This document shows, piece by piece, positions 33,912 through 42,293 of a stretch of DNA of 51,150 nt. A model generated the notes under the pieces. The model did no database searches. It was given only the letters and a program-made list of their open reading frames with translations, and was not told the origin of the DNA. Both the position numbers and the translations under genes were made by a program. Source of the stretch: Porticoccaceae bacterium (GTDB taxonomy: Bacteria; Pseudomonadota; Gammaproteobacteria; Pseudomonadales; Porticoccaceae); the NCBI GenBank assembly GCA_029238255.1, contig JAQWGK010000015.1:1-51150 (forward strand). Direction: 5' to 3'. How positions within the stretch are numbered: the first letter of the stretch is position 1; each line of letters begins with the position of its first letter.

Positions 33912-35536
33912 TTCGACTTCGCCGACTGTTAAAAATCATTCATGTGGTTTATCGCTATCGACTCGACAGCCTTATCGACAAAGATAAGCTGCCATTTTTA
34001 GCTCGACTGCTGCTCTCCCCTGCGGTTCTCTATGGCCGCCCCTCCGACAATCGCGGTGAGCGACTGCGCAAGGCGCTGGAAAGCCTGGGCCCAATCTTCG
34101 TTAAATTCGGTCAACTGTTATCCACTCGCCCAGATCTGGTGCCCGCGGATATCTGCACAGAGTTAGCTCAGCTACAAGATAATGTACCGCCCTTTAAATC
34201 AGCCAAGTTTCGTCAGATTGTTGAAGATGCACTGGGCAGCAGTGTCGACGAATTATTCCTTAGCTTTGAATCCGAGCCTCTCGCCTCCGCCTCCGTGGCT
34301 CAGGTTCATGCCGCCGTACTCAAAGATGGCAGCGATGTTGTGGTCAAAGCGGTGCGGCCAAATATCGCCAAGGTCATCGGCAAAGATATTGCACTGATGT
34401 ACAGCCTTGCGCGACTGCTGGCCCGATACAGTCAGGACGGCCGCCGCCTGCGTCCGGTCGAGGTTATTGCCGACTATGAACTGGTGATCTACGACGAGTT
34501 AAATCTGCAGTCCGAAGGCGCCAACGCCTCGCTGCTGCGACATAACTTTGAAGGTTCACCACTGCTCTATGTGCCCGAGATAAACTGGGACTACTCCAAC
34601 GAGAAAGTACTGGTAATGGAGCGTATTTACGGCACGCCAGTTACCAATATCGAAGATCTGAAAAACGCCGGCGTTAACTTTAAAACCTTGGCCGAGCGCG
34701 GTGTGGAAATCTTTTTTACTCAGGTATTTGAGCACAACTTCTTTCACGCGGACATGCACCCGGGCAATATCTTTGTCAATGCTAGCAATCCGGAGCAGCC
34801 CTCCTATATCGGCATCGACTGCGCAATTATGGGCTCACTAAGCAAAGATGATCAGTACTATATGGCGCGCAACCTAATCGCCATATTCAAGCGTGACTAC
34901 CGTCAGGTAGCCGAGCTGCATATCCGCTCCGGCTGGGTTCCTGAAAGCACGCCGGTCAATGAGTTTACCAGTGCTATCCGCTCGGTCTGCGAACCTATTT
35001 TCCAGCGCCCACTGAATGAAATCTCTCTCGGCCATATGCTGATTAGCCTGTTTACCACTGCGCGACGCTTTAATATGGAAGTGCAACCATCGCTGGTGCT
35101 GCTGCAGAAAACCCTGCTCAATATTGAGGGTCTCGGTCGTCAGCTCTACCCGCAACTGGATCTCTGGACGACGGCGCAACCCTTTCTCGACAAGTGGCTG
35201 AAAGATCGTTATTCACCGAAAAATCTGTTTAAGCAGTTTAAGCGTTATGCGCCGGACTGGATGGAGCAACTGCCGGAAATACCGCCGCTGATTTATCAGG
35301 CCCTTCAGTCTATGCAAACCTCCAATCAGGATGCAGGCAAAGCTGTGGTCCCAACGGCACCAGCGACCCCTGCTAAATCCACCTTTACCCGTAAATGGTT
35401 CCCATGGATTGGTGGTGCAACCATCGGCTCTGGACTCTGTTTAGCCTTTCCAGAGACTGCCAATGCACTATCACGGCTTCCGGAGACCGGTATTATTCTG
35501 GTCGCTATAGGTTTGCTCATCTTGCTAGTGCGCTAG
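33908..35536 (+). CDS. ubiB: UbiB, kinase-like ubiquinone biosynthesis protein
   Basis: The 542-residue ABC1/ADCK-type atypical kinase has the defining KxGQ motif (FVKFGQLLSTRPD), LASASVAQVHAAVLKDG with the ATP lysine region, and the catalytic segment HADMHPGNIFV. Two C-terminal hydrophobic helices (about 495-540) anchor it to the inner membrane. It supports ubiquinone synthesis, probably by extracting lipid intermediates. ATG-to-TTG: the start reads TTG at 33908, overlapping the ubiJ stop. Confidence 0.95.
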   Translation: MIRLRRLLKIIHVVYRYRLDSLIDKDKLPFLARLLLSPAVLYGRPSDNRGERLRKALESLGPIFVKFGQLLSTRPDLVPADICTELAQLQDNVPPFKSAKFRQIVEDALGSSVDELFLSFESEPLASASVAQVHAAVLKDGSDVVVKAVRPNIAKVIGKDIALMYSLARLLARYSQDGRRLRPVEVIADYELVIYDELNLQSEGANASLLRHNFEGSPLLYVPEINWDYSNEKVLVMERIYGTPVTNIEDLKNAGVNFKTLAERGVEIFFTQVFEHNFFHADMHPGNIFVNASNPEQPSYIGIDCAIMGSLSKDDQYYMARNLIAIFKRDYRQVAELHIRSGWVPESTPVNEFTSAIRSVCEPIFQRPLNEISLGHMLISLFTTARRFNMEVQPSLVLLQKTLLNIEGLGRQLYPQLDLWTTAQPFLDKWLKDRYSPKNLFKQFKRYAPDWMEQLPEIPPLIYQALQSMQTSNQDAGKAVVPTAPATPAKSTFTRKWFPWIGGATIGSGLCLAFPETANALSRLPETGIILVAIGLLILLVR

Positions 35537-35592
35537 TTTTGATCTAGAACTACTGCCATAATTCACTTATTAATCAATAGAGTAATTTACCA

Positions 35593-35973
35593 ATGAGTTT
35601 TCTCGACGAAATAGCATGGAACAGCGACGGTCTGATTCCTGCCATTGCCCAGGATGCGACTACCGGTCGCGTACTAATGGTTGCCTGGATGAATGCCGAA
35701 GCCCTGCAGCTTAGCGTCGACGAAAAGCACGCGGTTTACTGGTCCAGATCACGCAATAAGTTGTGGCGCAAAGGTGAAGAGTCCGGCCACAGACAACCGA
35801 TTAAAGAGTTGCGCCTCGACTGTGACAACGATGTGATCGTTATGCAGATTGAGCAACTTGGCGGTATCGCCTGTCACACCGGCAGAGAGTCCTGTTTCTA
35901 TCGTGTATTTGAAGATGGCCAGTGGAAAACTGTCGACGAGGTTTTAAAGAACCCCAAGGATATATACTCATGA
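35593..35973 (+). CDS. hisI: Phosphoribosyl-AMP cyclohydrolase
   Basis: The 126-residue enzyme opens the purine ring of phosphoribosyl-AMP in histidine synthesis. Conserved blocks: [38 protein letters not shown] and the zinc/magnesium region CDNDVI...[12 protein letters not shown]. The monofunctional size shows that HisI and HisE are separate here, as in Pseudomonas, not fused as in E. coli. Its stop overlaps the hisE ATG. Confidence 0.96.
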   Translation: MSFLDEIAWNSDGLIPAIAQDATTGRVLMVAWMNAEALQLSVDEKHAVYWSRSRNKLWRKGEESGHRQPIKELRLDCDNDVIVMQIEQLGGIACHTGRESCFYRVFEDGQWKTVDEVLKNPKDIYS

Positions 35974-36302
35974 GTAACAGCACTGATGTGTTAAAACAGC
36001 TCTGTGAAGTATTAGCAGCGCGCAAGCAGGCCTCTGCGGACAAGTCCTATGTTGCCAGCCTGCATCAGGCCGGGCTAAATAAGATTCTCGAAAAAGTCGG
36101 TGAGGAGAGTGTTGAAACTATCCTCGCCGCTCGCGACGCTGAGGTTAGCGGCAACAATGAGAAGCTTATCTATGAAACCGCCGATCTCTGGTTTCACAGT
36201 TTGGTAATGCTCTCGCATCTAGGTGAAGACGCGCAGGCGGTGATCAGCGAACTGGAAAGACGTTTTGATCTTTCAGGCCTTGATGAAAAGGCCTCGCGCT
36301 AA
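35970..36302 (+). CDS. hisE: Phosphoribosyl-ATP pyrophosphatase
   Basis: The 110-residue MazG-like enzyme hydrolyses phosphoribosyl-ATP, the step before HisI. Typical segments: [31 protein letters not shown], then [18 protein letters not shown], which hold the metal-binding acidic residues. ATG at 35970 is set by the ATGA overlap with hisI. The rest of the his pathway is not in the window. Confidence 0.95.
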   Translation: MSNSTDVLKQLCEVLAARKQASADKSYVASLHQAGLNKILEKVGEESVETILAARDAEVSGNNEKLIYETADLWFHSLVMLSHLGEDAQAVISELERRFDLSGLDEKASR

Positions 36303-36360
36303 GCTACAATTAAATTACACAGTATTTACACACCAATAAAATATCTAATGGAGAATTAAG

Positions 36361-36588
36361 ATGGGTTTTGGATGGCAGGAACTACTTATTATTTTGGTTA
36401 TTGTTGCGTTGATTTTTGGCACCAAAAAATTGCGCGGCATTGGCACTGATCTCGGCGGTGCTGTTAAAGGTTTTAAGGATTCAGTGACTTCCGGTGAAGC
36501 TGATTCGACTGAATCTAACTCAGCTGAAAAGACCGCTGATAGCGCTGAAGAGCAAAGCACAGACGCTAAAAAAGAATCTGCTGAGTAA
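36361..36588 (+). CDS. tatA: Sec-independent translocase TatA
   Basis: The 75-residue protein has the TatA layout: short N terminus MGFGWQEL, one hydrophobic helix ([13 protein letters not shown]), the hinge [19 protein letters not shown] and an acidic tail. TatA oligomers form the passage for folded proteins in the inner membrane. GGAGAATTAAG stands before the ATG. It is separated from tatB by 225 bp of repeat sequence. Confidence 0.94.
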   Translation: MGFGWQELLIILVIVALIFGTKKLRGIGTDLGGAVKGFKDSVTSGEADSTESNSAEKTADSAEEQSTDAKKESAE

Positions 36589-36593
36589 CCTGA

Positions 36594-36800
36594 TGGAGAT
36601 CTCTCACATTCGTTCGAGATGACAGCTAGTAGTAACCCGTCACCCCAGCGAAGGAACGTCACCTCAGCTTGTGGGCGTCATCCCAGCGAAGACTGGGACC
36701 TATTGAATTACGCTACCAGCCCTAGAGATACTGGCTTTCGCCAGCATGACGGGTACGCTGTCATCCCGACAGAGCAAAGCGACGATGAATCTCAGGAGAT
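36594..36800. repeat. Cluster of dispersed palindromic repeats between tatA and tatB
   Basis: At least four elements: GGAGATCTCTCACATTCGTT..GAGATGACAG (36594-36625), CGTCACCCCAGCGAAGG (near 36639) with CGTCATCCCAGCGAAGACTG (near 36678), CTGGCTTTCGCCAGCATGAC (near 36730; a hairpin), and CTGTCATCCCGACAGAGCAA...GACGATGAATCTC (36759-36800), the last being the inverse of the elements at 3969 and 18270. An open frame across it (36619-36810) is judged an effect of the repeats. Confidence 0.75.
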
Positions 36801-36813
36801 AAACGCATAAAAC

Positions 36814-37344
36814 ATGTTTGATATCGGCTTTTCAGAACTGCTCTTAATAGGGCTTGTCACCCTGCTGGTGATGGGACCCGAACGCCTACCGCAAACCGTG
36901 CGTAGCGTCTCCCTGTGGATTGGCCGCCTCAAGCAGATGGTCAGCAAAGCCCGTAAAGATCTTGAGCAGGAAGTCGGCATGGATGATATCCGCCAGCAAC
37001 TGCACAATGAGCAGATAATGCGCGAGCTCAATGAAAGCAAAGAGCACCTTGAAGAAAGCTACAATCAGGCCTTTGACAAAGACCTCGGCGAAGATTTTGA
37101 TCGGGCATTGGAAAACCCTTTTGCAGAGCCCTTAGCTGATAAAGAGCCCTTAGCCAGTGAAGAGCCCTTAGCTGATGAAGAGCCCTTAGCTGATAAAGAG
37201 CCCTCAGCCAGTAAAGAGCCTTTAGCCGATAAAGAGCCCTTAGCTAACGAAGAGCCCTCAGCGTCTTTTAATAAAGAGCCCTCAGCGTCTAGTAATAAAG
37301 AGCCCTCAGCGTCTCTTAATAAAGAGCAACCCAAAAATGACTGA
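36814..37344 (+). CDS. tatB: Sec-independent translocase TatB with repeated C-terminal tail
   Basis: The 176-residue protein has the TatB opening MFDIGFSELLLIGLVTLLVMGPERLPQTVRSVSLWIGRLK, one membrane helix and a cytoplasmic amphipathic helix (to about residue 100). TatB with TatC recognises twin-arginine signals. The last 70 residues are tandem EPLADK/EPSAS-type units (DNA repeats at 37126-37323) and are not part of the conserved domain. It overlaps tatC by 8 bp. Confidence 0.93.
   Translation: MFDIGFSELLLIGLVTLLVMGPERLPQTVRSVSLWIGRLKQMVSKARKDLEQEVGMDDIRQQLHNEQIMRELNESKEHLEESYNQAFDKDLGEDFDRALENPFAEPLADKEPLASEEPLADEEPLADKEPSASKEPLADKEPLANEEPSASFNKEPSASSNKEPSASLNKEQPKND
37126..37323. repeat. 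18-bp and 24-bp tandem repeats at the tatB 3' end
   Basis: Seven 18-bp units start at 37126, 37144, 37162, 37180, 37198, 37216 and 37234 (GAGCCCTTAGCTGATAAA and variants), then three 24-bp units at 37252, 37276 and 37300. All are in frame and encode EPLADK, EPLASE, EPSASFNK and similar. Confidence 0.93.
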
Positions 37345-38086
37345 AGACAAGCTCGACAGCCAACCCTTTATGGCTCACCTGATCGAATTCAGAGACCGCA
37401 TGCTGCGCGCAGTCGCCTCCGTCGTGGTTATCTTTATCGGCCTATTCTCATTTAGTAACGAACTCTACCTCTACGTCTCCGAGCCACTCCGCCAGTACCT
37501 TCCAGAATCATCGACCATGATCGCCACCGATGTGGCCTCGCCATTTTTAACGCCATTTAAACTGACCCTGGTGTTATCCATGTTCGCCGCCATGCCCTAT
37601 ATTTTGTATCAGGTCTGGGCCTTTGTTGCGCCGGGGCTGTATAAGCGCGAAAAGAAAATTGTTATTCCACTGTTTATGTCCAGCGTATTTCTGTTTTACG
37701 CCGGCATGGCCTTCGCCTACTACGTTGTCTTCCCTCTGGTATTTTTGTTTTTTACCAGCGTCGGCCCAGACGGCATTGCCATCATGACCGATATCCGCAG
37801 CTATCTGGATTTTGTTCTAAAACTGTTTTTTGCCTTTGGTGTCAGCTTCGAAATTCCTATCGCCGTGGTTATTCTGTCGTGGATGGGCGCAGTTGATCCG
37901 GACAAGCTAGCCAAAAAACGTCCCTATGTTTTTGTCTGCTGTTTTATCTTTGGCATGCTGCTAACACCACCGGATATTCTCTCCCAGACATTGCTGGCGA
38001 TTCCGATGTGGATGCTATTCGAAGTGGGTATTTTATTTGGCCGCCTGATTGTGCCCAAAGAGGAAGAAAAAGAGGAAGCAACCTAG
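37337..38086 (+). CDS. tatC: Sec-independent translocase TatC
   Basis: The 249-residue inner-membrane protein has six helices and the TatC signatures HLIEFRDRMLRAV near the N terminus, YQVWAFVAPGLYKREK, and FEIPIAVVIL. It is the primary receptor for twin-arginine signal peptides. Length agrees with E. coli TatC (258). It ends 7 bp before the convergent VOC gene, so no room exists for a dedicated terminator. Confidence 0.96.
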   Translation: MTEDKLDSQPFMAHLIEFRDRMLRAVASVVVIFIGLFSFSNELYLYVSEPLRQYLPESSTMIATDVASPFLTPFKLTLVLSMFAAMPYILYQVWAFVAPGLYKREKKIVIPLFMSSVFLFYAGMAFAYYVVFPLVFLFFTSVGPDGIAIMTDIRSYLDFVLKLFFAFGVSFEIPIAVVILSWMGAVDPDKLAKKRPYVFVCCFIFGMLLTPPDILSQTLLAIPMWMLFEVGILFGRLIVPKEEEKEEAT

Positions 38087-38093
38087 CTAAAAT

Positions 38094-38582
38094 CTAGGAC
38101 CCAGCCTCAGCCAAAACCTTATAGGCATCGATAACCGACTGGGGCGCCTGCACCAACTCCACCAACACACCCTCGGCAGATAGGGGAAACTCATCATTGC
38201 CCTTGGGGTGAACAAAGCACACATCGTGACCTGCGGCCCCTTTGCGAATGCCTCCGGGGGTAAAACGCAATCCCTGCTCTGATAACCAGGCTACCGCAGC
38301 CGCCAAATCATCCACCCACAAACCCACATGGTTGAGTGCCGGGCTATCTACTCGCGGTCGCTTTTGTGGATCCAATGGCTGCATTAGATCCACCTCAACA
38401 GCGGTAGCCCCTAAACCCAGCTGACAGATATCTTCATCGACATTCTCAGCCTCGCTAACAAAGCTATCCCTACAGGTTAAACCGAGCAGGTCGACCCAAA
38501 AACGCCGCAGGCAGTGCTTATTCGCACCGCCAACGGCAATCTGTTGAAGCCCCAAAATAGAAAATGGTCGTGAACTGGACAA
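38094..38582 (-). CDS. VOC (glyoxalase/bleomycin resistance) superfamily protein
   Basis: The 162-residue protein has two beta-alpha-beta modules of the VOC fold: [24 protein letters not shown], and [26 protein letters not shown], ending with [10 protein letters not shown]. Likely metal ligands are a His in NHVGLWV and Glu in VELVQ. It could be a lactoylglutathione lyase or methylmalonyl-CoA epimerase relative; substrate unclear. The TTG start at 38582 is supported by AAGGAG 7 nt upstream. Confidence 0.8.
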   Translation of the reverse strand: MSSSRPFSILGLQQIAVGGANKHCLRRFWVDLLGLTCRDSFVSEAENVDEDICQLGLGATAVEVDLMQPLDPQKRPRVDSPALNHVGLWVDDLAAAVAWLSEQGLRFTPGGIRKGAAGHDVCFVHPKGNDEFPLSAEGVLVELVQAPQSVIDAYKVLAEAGS

Positions 38583-38633
38583 AACTAACTCCTTTAGTAT
38601 TGATTCAGGTACTGCTTTTAAAAACCCTATTAA

Positions 38634-39599
38634 TCAGCGGGTATAGGACTGCTCGAACGTATCGATAAATGCGCCCAACATATCCGCCGGTAGATCATTG
38701 ATGCCCGCCGCGGCCTCACGGCCACCACCAGTCGGGAACTGCATACAGAGTGCCGCAGCACCCTTTTTATTATTCAGTGGTGCACGGACACTGACCAGAT
38801 AGTTACCATTGGCTTTTTCAGTCAATACCGCATGGGCGCGATCTGGATTCTGATTAGTCAGGTCATTGCTGTAGACACCGCTAACACGACGCGCCCAGCT
38901 GGCATTGGGCAATACAAATACCGCCACCGAATCGGTCGCCTTCAAGGGCTCGGTAGACTGAGCAGAGTTGAGATCCTGATGGTAGCCAGTTTCAAGTTTG
39001 TCGTACTGCTCGGCATTACCGGAGATAAAGTCAAAGGGACTCTGATAGTTGCTTAACAAACGATAGAGATCGTCGGGCTTAAAGTGCAGCTCATTAAGAT
39101 CTGAACCATAGCCATTGTAGTTAATATAGATACCCAGATTCTCCAACAGAGTGGCCTGCTGCTCCGAGAAATTTAAATTCTTCATAAGACCCTGAGCGGA
39201 CTTCTTAAGATTATCACCAAAGGTACCTACCACTGCCCACTCCTGAAACGCACCGCGCATATAATGGTTAACCAGAAGACTGGTGCAGACATCGGGCGAT
39301 TCATTAATCATCGATTTCAGCGCTGAGGACTCGGGCACCTTGCCGGGAAAATGGTGATCCACATAAAACACCTCGGCGCCAGCATCCAACACCCGAAGCA
39401 GGTCGTCGTGGTTTTTATCCATAGACACATCTAAAACCGTAATACGGTCACCGGCCTTGGCATCGACCCGCTTCAGCAGATTGATATCGCGCTTAACACC
39501 AGTGATCAACTCAGCATTTTCTCGCGGCTCAGCAAATCGCAGCTGTAAGAGAGCGCAGATGCCATCGGCATCGCCATTAAAAAGATCGTAATCGGCCAT
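38634..39599 (-). CDS. DHH-family phosphoesterase
   Basis: The 321-residue protein has the DHH motifs: FNGDADGICAL (residues 8-18), VLDVSMDKN, the eponymous VDHHFPG (about 80-86), and a C-terminal DHHA1-type glycine motif GGGREAAAGI. Such proteins hydrolyse nanoRNA, cyclic dinucleotides or related phosphoesters with manganese. The exact substrate is not readable. It is minus strand, between the DUF962 and VOC genes, with a 163-bp leader region. Confidence 0.85.
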   Translation of the reverse strand: MADYDLFNGDADGICALLQLRFAEPRENAELITGVKRDINLLKRVDAKAGDRITVLDVSMDKNHDDLLRVLDAGAEVFYVDHHFPGKVPESSALKSMINESPDVCTSLLVNHYMRGAFQEWAVVGTFGDNLKKSAQGLMKNLNFSEQQATLLENLGIYINYNGYGSDLNELHFKPDDLYRLLSNYQSPFDFISGNAEQYDKLETGYHQDLNSAQSTEPLKATDSVAVFVLPNASWARRVSGVYSNDLTNQNPDRAHAVLTEKANGNYLVSVRAPLNNKKGAAALCMQFPTGGGREAAAGINDLPADMLGAFIDTFEQSYTR

Positions 39600-39762
39600 A
39601 GATTCCTCAGGTTTTAAATATATTCGGTCGTTTGAAACTGTCGGGCGAGCAAAGTATTAACAATGGCGCCTAAACAGAAAATTTTCTGAGCCAAATAATG
39701 ACCGCACATCCCAAACAGGTCAAGGCCTGAGACCCTATATTTATAGGCTCTAAAAGGTCTTT

Positions 39763-40089
39763 TTACTCGGAATTAGAAAAATGGGCGTGATCCAATCGGC
39801 CGGTAATGGCCTCAAAAAACATCCGAAAATCAGCCATCAAACTATAGAGAGGATAGGTGAAGGTTGCGGGTCTGTTTTTCTCAAAGAAAAAGTGCCCAAC
39901 CCAAGCAAAGAAATAACCCAGTACCGGAAGCAGAAAAAGCATCTGCCACTGCCCCAGAATCAAAGCTGCTATCAGAAATACAATAACCAGACTGGTGCCC
40001 AGATAATGAAGTTTTCGCGAGACCGGGTTTGAATGCTGCCCCAGATAAAAAGGATAAAAGCTTTTAAATGTTGTGTATTGTTTACTCAT
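39763..40089 (-). CDS. DUF962 / Mpo1-like membrane protein
   Basis: The 108-residue protein has the Mpo1-like signature FYLGQHSNPVSRKLHYLGTS and HFFFEKNRPATFTYPLYSL, with two or three hydrophobic helices. Yeast Mpo1 is an iron-dependent dioxygenase in fatty-acid alpha-oxidation; histidines H19, H28 and H66 or so could be the iron ligands here. Bacterial function is not established. It overlaps the preceding isomerase-like gene by 8 bp, implying coupling. Confidence 0.85.
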   Translation of the reverse strand: MSKQYTTFKSFYPFYLGQHSNPVSRKLHYLGTSLVIVFLIAALILGQWQMLFLLPVLGYFFAWVGHFFFEKNRPATFTYPLYSLMADFRMFFEAITGRLDHAHFSNSE

Positions 40090-41482
40090 AACTTCCCTCG
40101 CTATTCAGTTCAATTTGACGCTGAATCTCTCTGGCAATCAACCATAATCGATCCTGCCCCCAGAGCGCTAAAATCTGCTCACCACTCTGATCAGTAAGGC
40201 GAAAGCTGGGAACACCCCAGAGACCTGCAGCGTACATTGTCTGCCGATTGTCCTCGAGTATATCCTGCCAGTCCGACTGCGCCAAAATACCCCTGGCCTG
40301 GGACCAATCGAGACCGGCACGCTCCACCACTGTTTGCAGCCCCCGATCTGTATTCGTATTAATGCCCTCAGCAAAGGCGCAACGGAGAAAACTCGACAAT
40401 AGCTCAACGCCCCTGCCCTGAGAACAAGCCCAGGGGTAGAGAGCGTAACAGCGCCTAACCGGCTCACCCACAGGGTCATAGAACTTTCCAAAGGGAACAC
40501 CGGCTTCACGGGCCTCCCGCGCGGTATCGGAAAAAATATACAGACCCTTCTCCCGGGTCACTGGCACACCACGCATAACCATTGGCAGAACCGGGCAGAG
40601 CACCAACTCAACATGGGTCTCTGTGGCCAATTTGACCGCTCGATCAAAACAGATCGCCGTGTAGGGACTGCGCAGAGAGAGGTAGACTTCAAGCCGCAGA
40701 CTGGCGTTATCTTTTAAGGGGCCAGCTTGAATAGCTGGACGCGGCGCCAACAGATTTTTCTGTGGATTGTATTCAGCACCCAACTGTTTAAGACGCGTTT
40801 CCAGATAATGGAGACGATCAACACCCCAGTACCATTCCCCAGCATAATAAAACATCGCGCCGGCGTAGTGACCGAGCGTCTTGCGACGGGCATTACCGGC
40901 CTCCACCCGGGCCGCAATATCACTCGCAGAGGCAATGCCATACTCCGCCGCCAGAGACTCCAGAGCGGACTTATCCCCTGCCCAGAGTGCCCGCCCTACC
41001 TCAGCGGCACGGTTAATCAATCCACGGTTATCCTGAGCAGCGAGAATCCCCAGAGCCAGATCCGCAAGATTTTTATCGAGGGTAGATTCCGAGTTCGACT
41101 TGAGTGTGGGAAAAGAGAGACCATAATGGGGTGCAACAGAAGATGCATCATAACCGGACAGCGCTGCGAGCAATTCTGGCTCTGGCAGGTTTTTACCCTC
41201 CGGAGCACTGACCAGATAACAGACCAGTTCAATATCATAGGTCTCCAACAGAGGCTTTAGCAGCTGGGCGGCGAGATAACTGTAACTATCATCAATCTGA
41301 TAGAAGTACTCCACCCTATGCCGAGCAGCCGCTTTGCAGCGCTGCTTTTCAAACCTCTTACGCCGTTTAAGCAAGCGCTGTGGACTGAGCATGTGACTGA
41401 TAAGCATCGAGGCAAGCCAGCGTCGAAATGGACTATGGTTCATAGTCGAAGCACCGCCCTGCTCTTGAAAATTTTTAGACAT
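40082..41482 (-). CDS. Double-domain DsbA/HCCA-isomerase-like protein
   Basis: The 466-residue protein contains two thioredoxin-fold DSBA domains of the 2-hydroxychromene-2-carboxylate isomerase (GST-kappa-like) type. The first is near residues 55-240 (VEYFYQIDDSYSYLAAQLLKP), the second near 265-455 (LEVYLSLRSPYTAICFDRAV, ending AAGLWGVPSFRL). In both the CxxC is replaced by a serine-containing motif, so an isomerase or glutathione-dependent role is likelier than disulfide exchange. AGGGG precedes the ATG at 41482. It is divergent from the TetR gene and coupled to DUF962. Confidence 0.8.
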   Translation of the reverse strand: MSKNFQEQGGASTMNHSPFRRWLASMLISHMLSPQRLLKRRKRFEKQRCKAAARHRVEYFYQIDDSYSYLAAQLLKPLLETYDIELVCYLVSAPEGKNLPEPELLAALSGYDASSVAPHYGLSFPTLKSNSESTLDKNLADLALGILAAQDNRGLINRAAEVGRALWAGDKSALESLAAEYGIASASDIAARVEAGNARRKTLGHYAGAMFYYAGEWYWGVDRLHYLETRLKQLGAEYNPQKNLLAPRPAIQAGPLKDNASLRLEVYLSLRSPYTAICFDRAVKLATETHVELVLCPVLPMVMRGVPVTREKGLYIFSDTAREAREAGVPFGKFYDPVGEPVRRCYALYPWACSQGRGVELLSSFLRCAFAEGINTNTDRGLQTVVERAGLDWSQARGILAQSDWQDILEDNRQTMYAAGLWGVPSFRLTDQSGEQILALWGQDRLWLIAREIQRQIELNSEGSYE

Positions 41483-41603
41483 TTATCGCACCCCTAAAAC
41501 ACTAGCTATGGTATTTTTTTATTGCACTTTTATGGGTATCTTAGCAGCCTCTATTCAACCCCTATTCAACTCCTAGTCAAGAGCCGTTCAGGCTGTAACT
41601 CTA

Positions 41604-41632
41604 TTGACACCATGCCTGCCAACATGTAACTC
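41604..41632 (+). promoter_or_regulatory. Putative promoter of tetR with flanking repeats
   Basis: A perfect -35 box TTGACA (41604-41609) precedes a poor -10 (TAACTC, 41627-41632, 17-bp spacing). TGTAACTCT occurs on both sides of it (41594 and 41625), and GTCAAGAG (near 41577) with CTCTATTGAC forms a loose inverted repeat. This could be the TetR operator; unproven. Confidence 0.35.
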
Positions 41633-41671
41633 TGCAAGTACTAAGATTTAGTTCGAGAGACCCAGACCCCA

Positions 41672-42259
41672 ATGCCGCAAGTAGATAACAGTTCCAGTAA
41701 ACCCGATGGTCGCCGAATGCGCAGCAATCGCAGTCGCCAACTGATTATCGCATCGATGCTGGAGCTTATTAAACAGGGCAATCTTGTACCCACCGCTCAA
41801 CAGGTGGCAGACCATGCCAATGTCGGTATTAGATCGGTATTTAGGCATTTTGAAGATATGGAGAGTATTTTCGAAACCGCCAATGAACTCCTCCATAGAG
41901 AATACCGCGGTCTATTTATCGGCGGCGATCGCAGCGGCAAACTTCAGGAGCGCATACTCCACGCCACTGAATGTCATGCCAATGCCTATGAGACGATGAG
42001 CAATATGATTCTGTCCAGCGCCGCGCGCCGTTGGAATTCCAAGGTGTTACAAAAAAGTTATGTCGCCAATCAGCATCAGCTGCGCAAAGATCTCGATGAA
42101 TGGCTACCGGAACTGGAGAATCTTTCAGAGAGCAAGCGTCAGGCCGTTGATGGTATAGCCTCCTTTGAAATGTGGCACCGTTTAAGGAATATTCAATCTT
42201 TGAGCAAAACTGACAGTATTGAAATTATTGTCGAGATGCTTGAAGCATTAATCTGTTGA
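41672..42259 (+). CDS. TetR-family transcriptional regulator
   Basis: The 195-residue protein has an N-terminal helix-turn-helix of the TetR type (about residues 22-72: SRQLIIASMLELIKQGN, TAQQVADHANVGIRSVFRHF) and an all-helical C-terminal domain for ligand binding and dimerisation. It is 34 bp upstream of the PQQ dehydrogenase on the same strand and divergent from the isomerase-like gene, so it probably controls this locus. The ligand is unknown. Confidence 0.87.
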   Translation: MPQVDNSSSKPDGRRMRSNRSRQLIIASMLELIKQGNLVPTAQQVADHANVGIRSVFRHFEDMESIFETANELLHREYRGLFIGGDRSGKLQERILHATECHANAYETMSNMILSSAARRWNSKVLQKSYVANQHQLRKDLDEWLPELENLSESKRQAVDGIASFEMWHRLRNIQSLSKTDSIEIIVEMLEALIC

Positions 42260-42293
42260 TAACAAAACCGACAATCTGAATAGAGTAAAAACT

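Noticed and set aside
36619-36810. A 63-codon open frame between tatA and tatB
   Set aside because: It runs through the hairpin repeat cluster and resembles no family; the frame is probably accidental.
39731-39765. A terminator-like hairpin on the plus strand (AGACC...GGTCT followed by TTTTT)
   Set aside because: Both flanking genes are on the minus strand, so there is no plus-strand transcript for it to end; on the minus strand the hairpin lacks a T tract.
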